Source of the DNA: Tenacibaculum sp. 190524A05c
GTDB taxonomy: Bacteria > Bacteroidota > Bacteroidia > Flavobacteriales > Flavobacteriaceae
Reading direction: 5' to 3'
Length of the DNA: 64,000 nt
NCBI RefSeq assembly: GCF_964036595.1
Contig: NZ_OZ038523.1
Span: forward strand, 3,602,501-3,666,500
In this document: in pieces, positions 51,909 to 61,621 of the stretch
Position numbering within the stretch: position 1 is the stretch's first letter
How the letters are laid out: each line of letters begins with the position of its first letter
Made by a program: the position numbers and the translations under genes
Notes under the pieces: generated by a model
Databases searched by the model: none
Seen by the model: only the letters and a program-made list of their open reading frames with translations
Told to the model about the DNA's origin: nothing

Positions 51909-54182
51909 CTATTTTTTAATCAATCGTTGTTTCTTAATTGTGTTTTCACCATGTTTTATGGTAAGAATGTAAATTCCAGCAGCCATAGTTTTAGGTGAGA
52001 TAACTTTATCAACACCAGTATTTAAAGAGAAATGTTCTTCGTAGACTTGTTTCCCGTTTGTGTTAAAAAGCTGCAAATGTAGTGGTTTTTGAAAATATAC
52101 ATCACCAACAGTTACTTTTATTTTATTTGTAAACGGATTCGGATAAACTTCTATATCTGAATTAGCAATTGGAGGATAAGTCACTTTAGCATTTCGTGCA
52201 GCTGCTGTACCACAAGCTCCTAAAAAGTTCCATCCACTAGAAGTTCTTTCAAATAAGTTGCCATTATAAGTCACTTTTGTTCCAGTAGAATAACTTACAC
52301 CACTTTGCCATGCAGAAACTCCATCACAAATATCAGATGGAGGAGTAGAGCCTCCGTTTCCTTCTGTTGTATAAGCAATAATTAATCTAGCCGCTTTGCT
52401 TGATCCTCCTTCATAAGAATCAGCAACACGTTTTGCAGAAGTATTTGTTAAACTTGTTCCTCTACCTTTAATGATAAAACTAGCACTATTTCCAGAAGAC
52501 CAACCAGATTGATTTACTAAACTTTGTACCATGTTTTTTAAACTCGGAGTTCTTTGTGCACTTCCAGTTTGTCCGCTCGACCATCCACTTGGTTGCCAAG
52601 TTACTTTCGAAGAAAATGTATCTCTACCTGAAACATTGTTCGAATCTGTAAATACTGGAGAGTTTGTTGAGTTGTGTAGACTTATTTCTAAATCAGCACT
52701 ATTGCTATGGCTTTCGTCTGCAGTAAACTGAATATAAGCATTTGTAATTGTAGCGTTTTTTGGCAGATTTACATTTCTGAATCGTAATCCAATAGTTTGA
52801 TAACTCGAGTCGTTATACGAATCGTAAACTAATTCTAAATCGCTACTGTCATCGTAAATTTTACCGTTTTTATCTTCTTCAACGTCATCACTTCCATTAG
52901 AAATAGCTACATCAATATTTCCATTTCCAGAATCACCACCACCTGTAGATCCAGATTTGTTGATTGTTACAACACTTCCGTTTGATGGATTCCAAATATC
53001 TAAATTAGAAGGAATTTGAAAAACATTATTATTAGAAACTTCACCAACGCTAGAGGCATTGTCAACCTGAATTGTTCTTGTTTCAATTTTGTTTTCATCA
53101 ACAAATATCCACTTGAATTGATTGAAACGTCCTGAGTTTCTCGTCCAACTTTTATTATCTCCGTTAGAACGTAGAGGAGCCCCCCAGCATCCTTCGCCTA
53201 CGTATACTGTTCCGTTTGTATTATCTCTAACGAACCCTTCATCGCTTCCAGAACCTGTTGATGGTCTTACCGGCCATGTAGTTTTTACCGTGTGCGCATC
53301 ACATTCAACAACTAATCGAACTTTATTGTCGTAAAAAGTTTGTGCCCAATTACTGTATTGGCTGTTTCCTTCTGATTTATAAGAAACATGTGGACGCATT
53401 GGTTTGTGATATTGTGCAATTTTCCAAGTAGCACCTGAATTAGCACTTAAATCGTTACGTAACCAAGTAGTTTGATTTCCTGAAATAGAAATTTCAGTAT
53501 TTAAAGTATATGTTCTTACTAAGTTGTTTCCAAAAGTAATAGCGTAATAAACACTTGTAGATGGTGTGTCAAATAAATTGTAAATACTATTGTTACTGTC
53601 TTCATGATTTCCGCGAGCGGCAATAATTGGAAACATTCTTCCATCGGAAGCAATGGTTAATTGCCAATCGTTAAACCAATTTTGCCATTGGTTATTTGTG
53701 TCGTCATCAGTCATGTCTCCACCGAATAAAACGGCATGAGGCTTTAGTTTTGAAACTAAAAGATTTGCATTTCTACGAGGAGTTCTATTGTTTCTTGAAT
53801 CTCCACCAGCAATAAAAGATAATCTACTTCTATCACTTGGAGCTGTTTTAAACCATAAGCGACGACTTGTTCCTTCGCTATCTCGGATAACAAAATAATA
53901 GGCAGAGTTAGGTTGTAAACCAGTTAATCTTACAAAGTTGTTATTCATTCCTTTGTAAGAAGAAGTTCTACTTGGTGCAACAGAATTTGGATAACTATTA
54001 TAGTTGGTTCCATAGTCAGTTGTTCCGTAATACACTCTCGCATTACTTCCTGAAATTTGATTCCATCCGATTACAATTGAAGTAGATGGATTTCCTCTTA
54101 GTGTTAAACGATATTTATCGTTAGAGGCAGTTGCATTGATACTAACGAATAGTATCAATATCAATAAAAAAAGTTTTTTCAT
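51909..54182 (-). CDS. T9SS-secreted purple-acid-phosphatase-like enzyme with carbohydrate-binding modules
   Basis: A protein of 757 residues from the ATG at 54182 (MKKLFLLILILF), with a signal peptide. Order: fibronectin III-like domain (about 22-113), metallophosphoesterase domain with FIAGGDSRNN (123-132), FGGDMTDDD (153-161), ARGNHED (189-195), QYHKP (257-261) and ECDAHTVK (293-300), a beta module (about 422-605), a CBM5/12-like module with CDGVSAWQSGVSYSTGTKV (619-637), and a C-terminal sorting domain (DIEVYPNPFTNKI then a final basic tail). The last part directs type IX secretion. The enzyme probably frees phosphate while attached to polysaccharide. Confidence 0.88.
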   Translation of the reverse strand: MKKLFLLILILFVSINATASNDKYRLTLRGNPSTSIVIGWNQISGSNARVYYGTTDYGTNYNSYPNSVAPSRTSSYKGMNNNFVRLTGLQPNSAYYFVIRDSEGTSRRLWFKTAPSDRSRLSFIAGGDSRNNRTPRRNANLLVSKLKPHAVLFGGDMTDDDTNNQWQNWFNDWQLTIASDGRMFPIIAARGNHEDSNNSIYNLFDTPSTSVYYAITFGNNLVRTYTLNTEISISGNQTTWLRNDLSANSGATWKIAQYHKPMRPHVSYKSEGNSQYSNWAQTFYDNKVRLVVECDAHTVKTTWPVRPSTGSGSDEGFVRDNTNGTVYVGEGCWGAPLRSNGDNKSWTRNSGRFNQFKWIFVDENKIETRTIQVDNASSVGEVSNNNVFQIPSNLDIWNPSNGSVVTINKSGSTGGGDSGNGNIDVAISNGSDDVEEDKNGKIYDDSSDLELVYDSYNDSSYQTIGLRFRNVNLPKNATITNAYIQFTADESHSNSADLEISLHNSTNSPVFTDSNNVSGRDTFSSKVTWQPSGWSSGQTGSAQRTPSLKNMVQSLVNQSGWSSGNSASFIIKGRGTSLTNTSAKRVADSYEGGSSKAARLIIAYTTEGNGGSTPPSDICDGVSAWQSGVSYSTGTKVTYNGNLFERTSSGWNFLGACGTAAARNAKVTYPPIANSDIEVYPNPFTNKIKVTVGDVYFQKPLHLQLFNTNGKQVYEEHFSLNTGVDKVISPKTMAAGIYILTIKHGENTIKKQRLIKK

Positions 54183-54405
54183 GATTTGCAGGGGTTGGTT
54201 AATTAATATGTCGCGAAAATATAAAAGTAGCGAAGGCAAAATAATCAGTTAGAGATTATTAATTGAAAATTAAATCACATAACCATTCGTTTAAAATAAG
54301 TTAACGATTTACTTGTTATTAATTAACATGAGTTATAACTGCTACATTATTTTGTTTCAAGTTCTTATATTTAGAAATAGTAGTGTAAGTATTTTTTAAA
54401 ATCCT

Positions 54406-55458
54406 ATGTCAACTTTTAATTTACTCTATTTTACAGGAGTTATTTTGTTATTCTTTTTCGTATTAATTTTAATTACGGGGAAAAAGTATAGAAGTAAATC
54501 AAACTTCTATTTGGCAGGAACATTATTGACTATTTTGCTGCTTAATTTAAAAATTAATGAACAGCTAAATTATTGGTTGTTAATTGAAACTTTAGAGTTT
54601 TTTCGATTAGAGTATTTGTTCTCTCCTTTATTGTTTTTGTATGTAACTTTCACTTTGAATGAAGTGTATTCCAAGAGTTTTTTAAAACTCCTCTTAATTC
54701 CATTTGTTGTTTTTTCATTATATCATGGAATGGTTTCTATAGCTGATTGGATTCAACTTGAAAATTTTGAATTTGTAATTGAGCTTATTGAACCACTAGA
54801 GTTCTACGTTTTTTTGGTATTTAATGTCGTCATCCAATTTGTTCTTTTAAAGAAAATTAAAAAAAGCAGTGCTTCTCAAGACACTAAAAAGTGGCTCATA
54901 ATTATAGTATTGGGATTGTTTCTTTTATTGATATTTCTTTTAATATCTGAATTTGGTGAAGTATTTCTATCATTGGACTTGTGGGATATTTCGAAATCTT
55001 TGATTTCAGTTTTTTCTATTATTATTTCTTATAAAGGTGTACTCGCCTTACAGATTGAAGAAGAAAGACGAAAAATTAAAAAAATAACCCGAGTTAAAAT
55101 CCAAAAAGAATCGGAATCAACTCAAGAAAACCATAGAATCCATAAAATGAAATTAATAATGGAGTCTGAAGAACTTTTTAAAGATGCAAAATTAACTAGA
55201 GAGTCGTTTGCTGAAAAATTAGGGATAAGTTCAAGTAGTGTCACTAGGATATTAAAGGAGCAAGAGCAAATTAGTTTCACAGATTTTGTAAATAGTTATC
55301 GGATAGAGCTAGCGAAAAAAATGTTGAAAGATCATCGATTTGAGATTTTTTCTTTGGAAGCAATTGGTAAAGAAGTTGGATTTAAATCTAGAAGTTCTTT
55401 CTATGAAACATTTAAAAAACAAGTTGGAGTATCTCCCGGAAAATTCAAGAAAAATTAA
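54406..55458 (+). CDS. AraC-family regulator with N-terminal membrane domain
   Basis: A protein of 350 residues. About seven hydrophobic segments (about 5-215) form a membrane domain, followed by a basic linker and a C-terminal AraC HTH pair (about 250-348: LTRESFAEKLGISSSSVTRILKE then IGKEVGFKSRSSFYETFKKQVGVSPGKF). This 7TM-AraC layout is common in Flavobacteriia. The target and signal are unknown; its divergent neighbour is the phosphatase gene and the plus-strand SGNH gene follows, both possible targets. Confidence 0.85.
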   Translation: MSTFNLLYFTGVILLFFFVLILITGKKYRSKSNFYLAGTLLTILLLNLKINEQLNYWLLIETLEFFRLEYLFSPLLFLYVTFTLNEVYSKSFLKLLLIPFVVFSLYHGMVSIADWIQLENFEFVIELIEPLEFYVFLVFNVVIQFVLLKKIKKSSASQDTKKWLIIIVLGLFLLLIFLLISEFGEVFLSLDLWDISKSLISVFSIIISYKGVLALQIEEERRKIKKITRVKIQKESESTQENHRIHKMKLIMESEELFKDAKLTRESFAEKLGISSSSVTRILKEQEQISFTDFVNSYRIELAKKMLKDHRFEIFSLEAIGKEVGFKSRSSFYETFKKQVGVSPGKFKKN

Positions 55459-55571
55459 AAGATGTCCAGAATTATTTCATTTAGCTTTTTTCAAGACATG
55501 ATAAGGCTTTAACAGTAGTTTTGTAGGACAATAATTAAATACTTTCGATCGTCATAAAGTAAATTTTAAAA

Positions 55572-56342
55572 ATGACGAATATGAAATTATTTAAGTATGC
55601 ATTTGGAATCTTATTGATGTTAACAGTTACTGTTTTGTTTAAAGGATGTAGTTCACAATCACTTACACCAACAATGCCTCCTAATCCTAACGAGAATCCT
55701 GGGAAGAAAATAATGCCTTTAGGAGCCTCGCGAGTTGCTGGTGCACAACCAGAATATTATAGTTATAGATATGACTTATGGAAGTTACTGGTTGAAGGTG
55801 GTTTTCAGTTTGATTTTGTTGGTGTTGTTGAAGATGAGAATTCTTATCCTGATGTTAATGGGAAAAAGTTTGATCCAGATCACGAAGGTAGGGGAGGAAT
55901 TAACTCTGGTGGAATTTTAAGTGAAATTAAATCTACACTTAATACACTAACTACACCTCCAGATATTGTTCTTTTTAGTTCCCCAGGGGGAAATGATGGT
56001 GGATTGGAAAACTTTCAAAGTTCTCTTCAGAATATAAACGCCATTATAGATGAATTCCAAGCAAAGAACTCTAATGTAATAATCTATTTAGAATTACCAG
56101 CTCCTACATTAACAAGTGAACAAACACCTGAGTTTTTAACTTTATACAACAAAGCAATAGAGGAATTTAAGAAAATAGCTGAACAACAAACAACATCAAG
56201 TTCAAAAGTGTTAACTATAGATATGACAGCGAATGTTGGCTTTAATGATAGTTTTCTTGCTGATGACGTTCATTATAATCAAGAAGGAGCAAAGTTTATT
56301 GCGAAACGATATTTTGATACCATAAAAACTATGTTGAATTAA
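55572..56342 (+). CDS. SGNH/GDSL-type hydrolase lipoprotein
   Basis: A protein of 256 residues with a lipobox (VLFKGCSSQ, Cys about 26); an ATG 3 codons later is also possible. MPLGASRVAGA (48-58) is the catalytic block with Ser53 in a GAS form of GDS, GGND (139-142) supplies oxyanion residues and ADDVHYNQEG (230-239) the Asp and His pair. The family includes esterases and carbohydrate deacetylases; the exact substrate is not visible. It is followed by a plus-strand terminator and may be controlled by the AraC regulator just upstream. Confidence 0.83.
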   Translation: MTNMKLFKYAFGILLMLTVTVLFKGCSSQSLTPTMPPNPNENPGKKIMPLGASRVAGAQPEYYSYRYDLWKLLVEGGFQFDFVGVVEDENSYPDVNGKKFDPDHEGRGGINSGGILSEIKSTLNTLTTPPDIVLFSSPGGNDGGLENFQSSLQNINAIIDEFQAKNSNVIIYLELPAPTLTSEQTPEFLTLYNKAIEEFKKIAEQQTTSSSKVLTIDMTANVGFNDSFLADDVHYNQEGAKFIAKRYFDTIKTMLN

Positions 56343-56392
56343 ATTTTAAGTTCGAAGCCGATAAGAAGCTTTATTTCACTTTGTTTGAAAAG

Positions 56393-56423
56393 CAGTTTAG
56401 AGTTTATTCTAAACTGTTTTTTT
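56393..56423 (+). terminator. Intrinsic terminator after the SGNH gene
   Basis: A perfect 9-bp stem (CAGTTTAGA at 56393-56401, TCTAAACTG at 56408-56416) is followed by a T-run on the plus strand. Confidence 0.88.
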
Positions 56424-56495
56424 ATTGAATCATCTTTTAATTATGTTAACATTACTATTGTTTTCAATTAACATAGAGTTTGTTTTTTTGCTGTT

Positions 56496-57371
56496 ATGAA
56501 ACGAACTAACCTCCTTAAAGTTTCTGTTTTTTTAATCTTTTTAGGCAGAGCTTGGCAGCATTTGTTTTGGGATGCGCCGTATCGAACTTTTTTTTGGGAT
56601 GAATCTTTGTTAAAACCAATTGTAGAAAATTGGTTCGGAATGAATTGGACAGATTATGTTACAAGCCCTAGAACAGATACCATAATTCAAACCTTAATTC
56701 AGTGCAATGGATTTTTATACCTACTAGCTGCAATTTGCACCTTATTGGTTACAAAGTTCAATAAGAAGTTATTTAAAATTCCTGTATTTGTTGGTGGGAT
56801 AAGTTTAGTTATACTGTCGGTTTTATTAGCAAAAGAAAAATTCTACCATATCGCGCAATTTTTTGAGCATAGTATTCAATTCGGATTACCATTTGTTTAT
56901 TTATATACATTTAGCGAAAACAACGAGAAACCAAGACTATATCGAATATTAAAAATATTGATTGCGGTAACTTTTTTCTCACATGGATTATACGCTTTTG
57001 GAGCATATCCGGTTCCAGGAAAGTTTGTAGATATGGTGATTAATATTTTTGGTTGTTCAGAAAGTTTTGCGGTTTCATTTTTATATGTAGCGGGAATCTT
57101 AGATTTTATTTTAGCTGTTTTGTTATTTATTCCTAAGGTTGATAAATACGCATTAATTTATGCCGTAGTTTGGGGATTGTTAACTGCATTTGCCAGATTA
57201 GTTGCTAATTTCTATTGGGAGTTTCCATTACAATCACTGCATCAAAATTTGTATCAAGTAATTTATAGATTGCCACATGGATTAACACCTTTAATTGTAT
57301 TGGTTGGTGTAAATTTATTTTGGAGAAGGAAAAGTTTTGGGTATCGAAGAAAGTTGGTAGAGACTAGATAA
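56496..57371 (+). CDS. Multi-spanning membrane protein of unknown function
   Basis: A protein of 291 residues with about seven or eight hydrophobic segments spread over the whole length. It is rich in Trp, Phe and Tyr (GRAWQHLFWDAPYRTFFWDES at 17-37 in two parts), and repeated aromatic loops lie between helices. It resembles DoxX-like or terpene-type small membrane proteins only in general layout. Preceded by a terminator and followed by a bidirectional terminator, so it is a single-gene unit. Confidence 0.72.
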   Translation: MKRTNLLKVSVFLIFLGRAWQHLFWDAPYRTFFWDESLLKPIVENWFGMNWTDYVTSPRTDTIIQTLIQCNGFLYLLAAICTLLVTKFNKKLFKIPVFVGGISLVILSVLLAKEKFYHIAQFFEHSIQFGLPFVYLYTFSENNEKPRLYRILKILIAVTFFSHGLYAFGAYPVPGKFVDMVINIFGCSESFAVSFLYVAGILDFILAVLLFIPKVDKYALIYAVVWGLLTAFARLVANFYWEFPLQSLHQNLYQVIYRLPHGLTPLIVLVGVNLFWRRKSFGYRRKLVETR

Positions 57372-57390
57372 AAACCCACAATTGAAGTCA

Positions 57391-57421
57391 AAAAAAACCA
57401 CTGCTCCTGAACAGTGGTTTT
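57391..57421. terminator. Bidirectional intrinsic terminator
   Basis: A perfect 10-bp stem (AAAACCACTG at 57394-57403, CAGTGGTTTT at 57412-57421) between the convergent membrane protein and SnoaL-like genes. Confidence 0.9.
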
Positions 57422-57468
57422 AGATTAACCTACATTAACTAACATAAACAATACTACTTAAAGTATAT

Positions 57469-58383
57469 TTATTTATTATGAAATGCGTTTGATACAGCAT
57501 AGCTATCTTCAAACCAATTCCAAAGAATTACTTTACCATCTTTTACTTTTACTCGTAATGCATAAGTAAATTCACTAGTTTGTTTTCCTGTTTTGGTTAG
57601 TTTACCAATCATATTTCCAAAGAATGCAGCCGTATCACCTTTAGATAAAGCATCGTTTGGTTCCCATTTAATAGTTTTAAAGTTTGATCCGAAAGCCGGT
57701 AAAAACTTCTCTAAAATCACTTTTTTTCCTTTCCATGGTCCAATCCAAGGCATGCTTTTATCTCCTTCATTATGCCAAACCATATCGTCATGCATTAAAC
57801 TTACCATTTTGTCCATATCGCCTTTACCCATGGCTCCCATAAAATCCATTGCAACTTTCATTGTTTCATCTGAATTACTAGGGTTTTTAGGTTTTAATTG
57901 TTTCATTGCTGTGGCCCAATCTTCAATATGATTTGTATTTAAGAATTTTCCATCTTTCATGGTATGCATATCTATCGTCATAATTTTGAATGACTTTGAA
58001 CCATCTGTTGGTAAACCCATAAAATCTCCATTTGGTGTACCTGTTGCAATACTTCTTACAACATAAACATCTCCGTCATTAACTATTTGTTGGATGTCCC
58101 ATTTTAAATCTGGAATAAGTTTCCAGAAAAATTCTAATTGTCCCATTAATTCTTCTGCACTTTTAGATCCAGTAGAACTCGAAGATTGATACCCATCTCC
58201 AATAACAGGTGTTAACACAGCAGTTGGTCGTGTTTCAGAATTCACAGTTAATGCCTTATTGTAAAAGGCTTTAATAGCTTCTTTGTTTTTCATGATATCT
58301 TTCGGATTTTTTGATTCTGCACTACACCCTGCGAACAATATCATTAAGGATACTGAACTTAAAATTAGAGCTAAGTTTTTCAT
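57469..58383 (-). CDS. Lipoprotein with two SnoaL-like domains
   Basis: A protein of 304 residues with a lipobox (ILFAGCSAE, Cys about 20). Two NTF2/SnoaL-like halves follow (about 28-165 and 172-303). The first has VIGDGYQSSSSTGSKS and FFWKLIPDLKWDIQQIV, the second AMDFMGAMGKGDMDKMVSLMH and TIKWEPNDALSKGDTAAFFG. Such proteins include ester-hydrolysing and carotenoid-binding members as well as non-enzymatic ones, so the activity is open. It lies just before an AraC-type regulator gene on the same strand. Confidence 0.8.
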   Translation of the reverse strand: MKNLALILSSVSLMILFAGCSAESKNPKDIMKNKEAIKAFYNKALTVNSETRPTAVLTPVIGDGYQSSSSTGSKSAEELMGQLEFFWKLIPDLKWDIQQIVNDGDVYVVRSIATGTPNGDFMGLPTDGSKSFKIMTIDMHTMKDGKFLNTNHIEDWATAMKQLKPKNPSNSDETMKVAMDFMGAMGKGDMDKMVSLMHDDMVWHNEGDKSMPWIGPWKGKKVILEKFLPAFGSNFKTIKWEPNDALSKGDTAAFFGNMIGKLTKTGKQTSEFTYALRVKVKDGKVILWNWFEDSYAVSNAFHNK

Positions 58384-58480
58384 GATATAATTGATTTGTA
58401 ATTAGTGTATTACAAAATTAGATAGCTATAAATAATCGATTAGGTAAAAATCAATATTTCTAGGGTAAAAATGAGAAAGT

Positions 58481-59356
58481 TTATTGTTCTTGTGAAGTTT
58501 TAAACTCCTTAGGAGATTGTCCTGTTTTTTTTCTGAAATATTTGAAGAAGTTAGTTGGAAGGTCGAAACCAGCGGTATATGCGATTTCTGTTAAAGATAA
58601 ATTTGAACTGACTAACAGTCGTTTAATTTGTAGAATTACAATTTCGTCTATAAAGGCTTTGGCGGGCTTATCAATAATACTTTGGGTTATATTATTGAGT
58701 GTTTTGGTAGTAACTCCCAATTTGTCAGCGTAGTATGATACTTTTTTGCTTTCAAAGCATTCTTTTTCAATGAGTTCTTGGAGTTTTAAGAATTTTAAGT
58801 AATAATTTTGATTTTCAGAGTTTTGGATTTCTTTTGCTTTTATTCTAAATAGTTTCAACACAATAATTTGAACTAAATTCCGAATAATGTTTATAGAATA
58901 ATCATCTTTTACATTAAAAAACTCACTTTCAATTTGCAATATGGTATCTTCAATTTCAACATAATCTGATTTGTTTAATTGAATTTTAGGAGAACCTAAC
59001 ATTTCATTAAACAGTTGTAACAATTTTAAAGTTTCATAAGTATCTGCATATTGAATGATGAAATCCTCGGTAAAAATCAGAAATTTACCTGATGCATTAC
59101 TCTTTATAAACTTATGAATATTGTTTTTTCTTAGTGTAAAAATGGTGCCTTTTTCATATGGATACTCCTTATAATTAACGGAGTGAATCCCTTTTCCATT
59201 GGTGATGATAGCGATAATATAAAAAGCTACTTTGTGGTGTTCAAATTGATTATGATCTTTTGGTTGGAGATTTAAGATGTCTTCTAAACTCACAAGATCA
59301 AAATAACCATGATTGGTTTTCTTGCTTTTAAATGCTATTTCTTTTATTGGCTTCAT
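58481..59356 (-). CDS. AraC-family transcriptional regulator
   Basis: A protein of 291 residues from the ATG at 59356 (MKPIKEIAFKSKKTNHGY), which starts the domain directly. An N-terminal cupin-like ligand domain (about 30-110, with FYIIAIITNGKGIHSVNY) is followed by an AraC HTH pair at about 195-288 (VSYYADKLGVTTKTLNNITQ then LTEIAYTAGFDLPTNFFKYFRKKTGQSP). It lies 97 bp upstream of the SnoaL-like lipoprotein gene and downstream of the peptidase gene on the same strand; the lipoprotein is the likelier target. Confidence 0.9.
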   Translation of the reverse strand: MKPIKEIAFKSKKTNHGYFDLVSLEDILNLQPKDHNQFEHHKVAFYIIAIITNGKGIHSVNYKEYPYEKGTIFTLRKNNIHKFIKSNASGKFLIFTEDFIIQYADTYETLKLLQLFNEMLGSPKIQLNKSDYVEIEDTILQIESEFFNVKDDYSINIIRNLVQIIVLKLFRIKAKEIQNSENQNYYLKFLKLQELIEKECFESKKVSYYADKLGVTTKTLNNITQSIIDKPAKAFIDEIVILQIKRLLVSSNLSLTEIAYTAGFDLPTNFFKYFRKKTGQSPKEFKTSQEQ

Positions 59357-59388
59357 TGATGTGTTTAAAAGTAGAAAATTAAACACTA

Positions 59389-59418
59389 AAAAAGCTCTAT
59401 TATTTAAAATAGAGCTTT
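59389..59418 (-). terminator. Intrinsic terminator of the prolyl oligopeptidase gene
   Basis: A perfect 11-bp stem (AAAGCTCTATT at 59391-59401, AATAGAGCTTT at 59408-59418) with an A-run on its left, which is a U-run in minus-strand RNA. It ends the peptidase transcript just before the AraC regulator gene. Confidence 0.85.
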
Positions 59419-59444
59419 ATAGAAATAAGATTAACGAATCTTTA

Positions 59445-61517
59445 TTATTTTAATTTCATTATCAAATAAGAAAAAGTCATTGCAGTCGATTTTGCACTTT
59501 GCTCATTTGTTGAAGATCCTGCATGTCCTCCTTCTGTATTTTCATAGTAAAAGAAAGAGTATCCCATGTCTTTCATTTTTGCAGCCATTTTTCTGGCATG
59601 ACCTGGATGAACTCTATCATCACGAGTAGAGGTATAGAAGAATACTTCTGGATATTTTTTGTTAGGTTTTAAGTTGTGGTAAGGTGAGTATTTTTTAATA
59701 AATGCCCATTCCTCAGGTTTGTCTGGATTTCCATATTCACCCATCCAACTTGCTCCAGCAAGTAATTTATTATAACGTTTCATATCTAATAATGGAACTG
59801 CACATATCACAGCATTATATAGATCTGGACGTTGTGTAAACGCAACACCAACTAATAATCCACCATTACTTCCTCCACGAATTCCTAAGTGTTTAGGAGA
59901 AGTAATTTTTTTAGCAATTAAATCTTCTGCAACCGAATGGAAGTCGTCATAAATATTTTGTCTTTTTTCTTTTAATCCAGCTTGATGCCATTTTGGTCCG
60001 TATTCACCACCACCTCGGATATTAGCTAAAACGAATACAAATCCATTGTCTAAAAGATTTGCTCCATAACTAGCAGAATAAAACGGTAAAGAAGAAGATT
60101 CAAATCCACCGTAAGCTGAAATTAATGTTGGATTACTACCATCAAAAGCCATGTTTTTTGCATGCACTACAAAATAAGGTACCATTGTTCCATCTGTAGA
60201 TTTTACTTTAAACTGTTTGATCTCATACTTCTCACTATTAAAATAAGAAGGAAGCGATTTAAAAGCTTTAAAAGTGTTATTATCTGCGTTTGCATAATAC
60301 ACAGTTCTTGGTGTTAAGAAGTTCTCAAAACTAAATAAGTAATTATTGCTAGTTTCATCTGTAGAGTACACCGAAAGTCTTCCATGTTTTGGTGCGTTTA
60401 CTTTCTCTTTATTCCATTTTCCATTGTTGAATTTATAGATGTATAATTCACCATTTACATCATTTAAAACATTTAGGAGTAATGTGTTTTTCGTAGTTGA
60501 AACTCCAGAAACACTTGATAACTCATTTGGTTGATAAATTAAACTCGTTGTATGTTTTCCTTCTAGTAAGTCAGGGAAATTTAAACTAATAATACTTCCT
60601 TGCTTGTACGTTTTTCCATTTACGGTCCAATCTGATTTCAAATTAAGAACAGCTTGATCGTTTAGAAGAGCATTAAAAGAGGCATTTTCTGGAATATCAA
60701 GAGTAACGAATTTTTCTTTATGCCAAATATTAATTTCACGAGTATAGAATGTTTTAGATCTGTAAGCAGCAATATATTTTTTATCACCATCTCTAAAAAC
60801 AATACCAGTAGAAAGAACATCAGTACGCTTTCCTTCAAAAATTAATTTTGCATTTTTTAAATAGGTTCCTCGTTTCCATAATTTTATTTGATTCGAGTAT
60901 CCAGAAGTTGTCATTGTTCCTTCTCCAAAATTTGAAGAAACAATTAGTGTGTTTTTATCGAAATAAGTCGCGTTACCTTTCGATTCTGGAATATAGAATC
61001 CGTCTTTGATAAACTCTTTTTTATTTACATCATATTCTCTGATAACCACTGCGTCTCCCCCTCCGTTAGATAAACGAATTAAGAAACGGTCAAAAGTTGG
61101 ATATAAACCTGAAACTCCTTTGTAAACCCATTTCTTATTATCTTTTTTACATAAAGCATCAATGTCTAAAACCGTTTCCCATTCTGGTTCACCGTTAAGG
61201 TATTTTGATTTTTGAGTTCTTCTCCAAATACCTCTAACATGATCTTTATCTCTCCAGAAATTATAAACATAATCGCCATACATACTTGGGTAAGGAATAC
61301 GATCTGTTGAGTTATAAATTTCAAGGGATTTGTCATAAATAGATTTGTAGTAAGGAGATGAAGTTAATTTTGCTTCTGTTTTTTTACTTTGTTCATTAAC
61401 AAATTCTAAAGCTTTTTTCCCGTCTACTTCTTCAAGCCAAAGATATTTATCTTCTTGTGCTTTTACATTACTGCTCATTCCAATAATAGCAATAATGCAT
61501 AAAAAAATTCTTTTCAT
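59445..61517 (-). CDS. Prolyl oligopeptidase family serine peptidase (S9A)
   Basis: A protein of 690 residues with a signal peptide (1-20, ending NVKA). The N-terminal cap and seven-bladed propeller fill about 25-430, the peptidase domain about 435-690. The triad can be read as Ser550 in RGGSNGGLL, Asp633/634 in STRDDRVHPGH and His665 in EGGHAG. The order and length fit S9A prolyl oligopeptidases and secreted relatives that cut after Pro. Location is periplasmic by the signal peptide. A terminator follows directly. Single-gene unit. Confidence 0.92.
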   Translation of the reverse strand: MKRIFLCIIAIIGMSSNVKAQEDKYLWLEEVDGKKALEFVNEQSKKTEAKLTSSPYYKSIYDKSLEIYNSTDRIPYPSMYGDYVYNFWRDKDHVRGIWRRTQKSKYLNGEPEWETVLDIDALCKKDNKKWVYKGVSGLYPTFDRFLIRLSNGGGDAVVIREYDVNKKEFIKDGFYIPESKGNATYFDKNTLIVSSNFGEGTMTTSGYSNQIKLWKRGTYLKNAKLIFEGKRTDVLSTGIVFRDGDKKYIAAYRSKTFYTREINIWHKEKFVTLDIPENASFNALLNDQAVLNLKSDWTVNGKTYKQGSIISLNFPDLLEGKHTTSLIYQPNELSSVSGVSTTKNTLLLNVLNDVNGELYIYKFNNGKWNKEKVNAPKHGRLSVYSTDETSNNYLFSFENFLTPRTVYYANADNNTFKAFKSLPSYFNSEKYEIKQFKVKSTDGTMVPYFVVHAKNMAFDGSNPTLISAYGGFESSSLPFYSASYGANLLDNGFVFVLANIRGGGEYGPKWHQAGLKEKRQNIYDDFHSVAEDLIAKKITSPKHLGIRGGSNGGLLVGVAFTQRPDLYNAVICAVPLLDMKRYNKLLAGASWMGEYGNPDKPEEWAFIKKYSPYHNLKPNKKYPEVFFYTSTRDDRVHPGHARKMAAKMKDMGYSFFYYENTEGGHAGSSTNEQSAKSTAMTFSYLIMKLK

Positions 61518-61621
61518 GTTTGGATTTTTATAAAGTGATTTATTTGATTTTATAAATGTAACTTAATTATACTATACGTCACTCAATAAAGTAAAATGTT
61601 ACTGTTTGCGATTAATAATTT

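Noticed and set aside
40000..52000. CRISPR array or Cas genes in the accessory block
   Set aside because: Repeats found are two copies kilobases apart, not a regular array with spacers; no Cas motifs.
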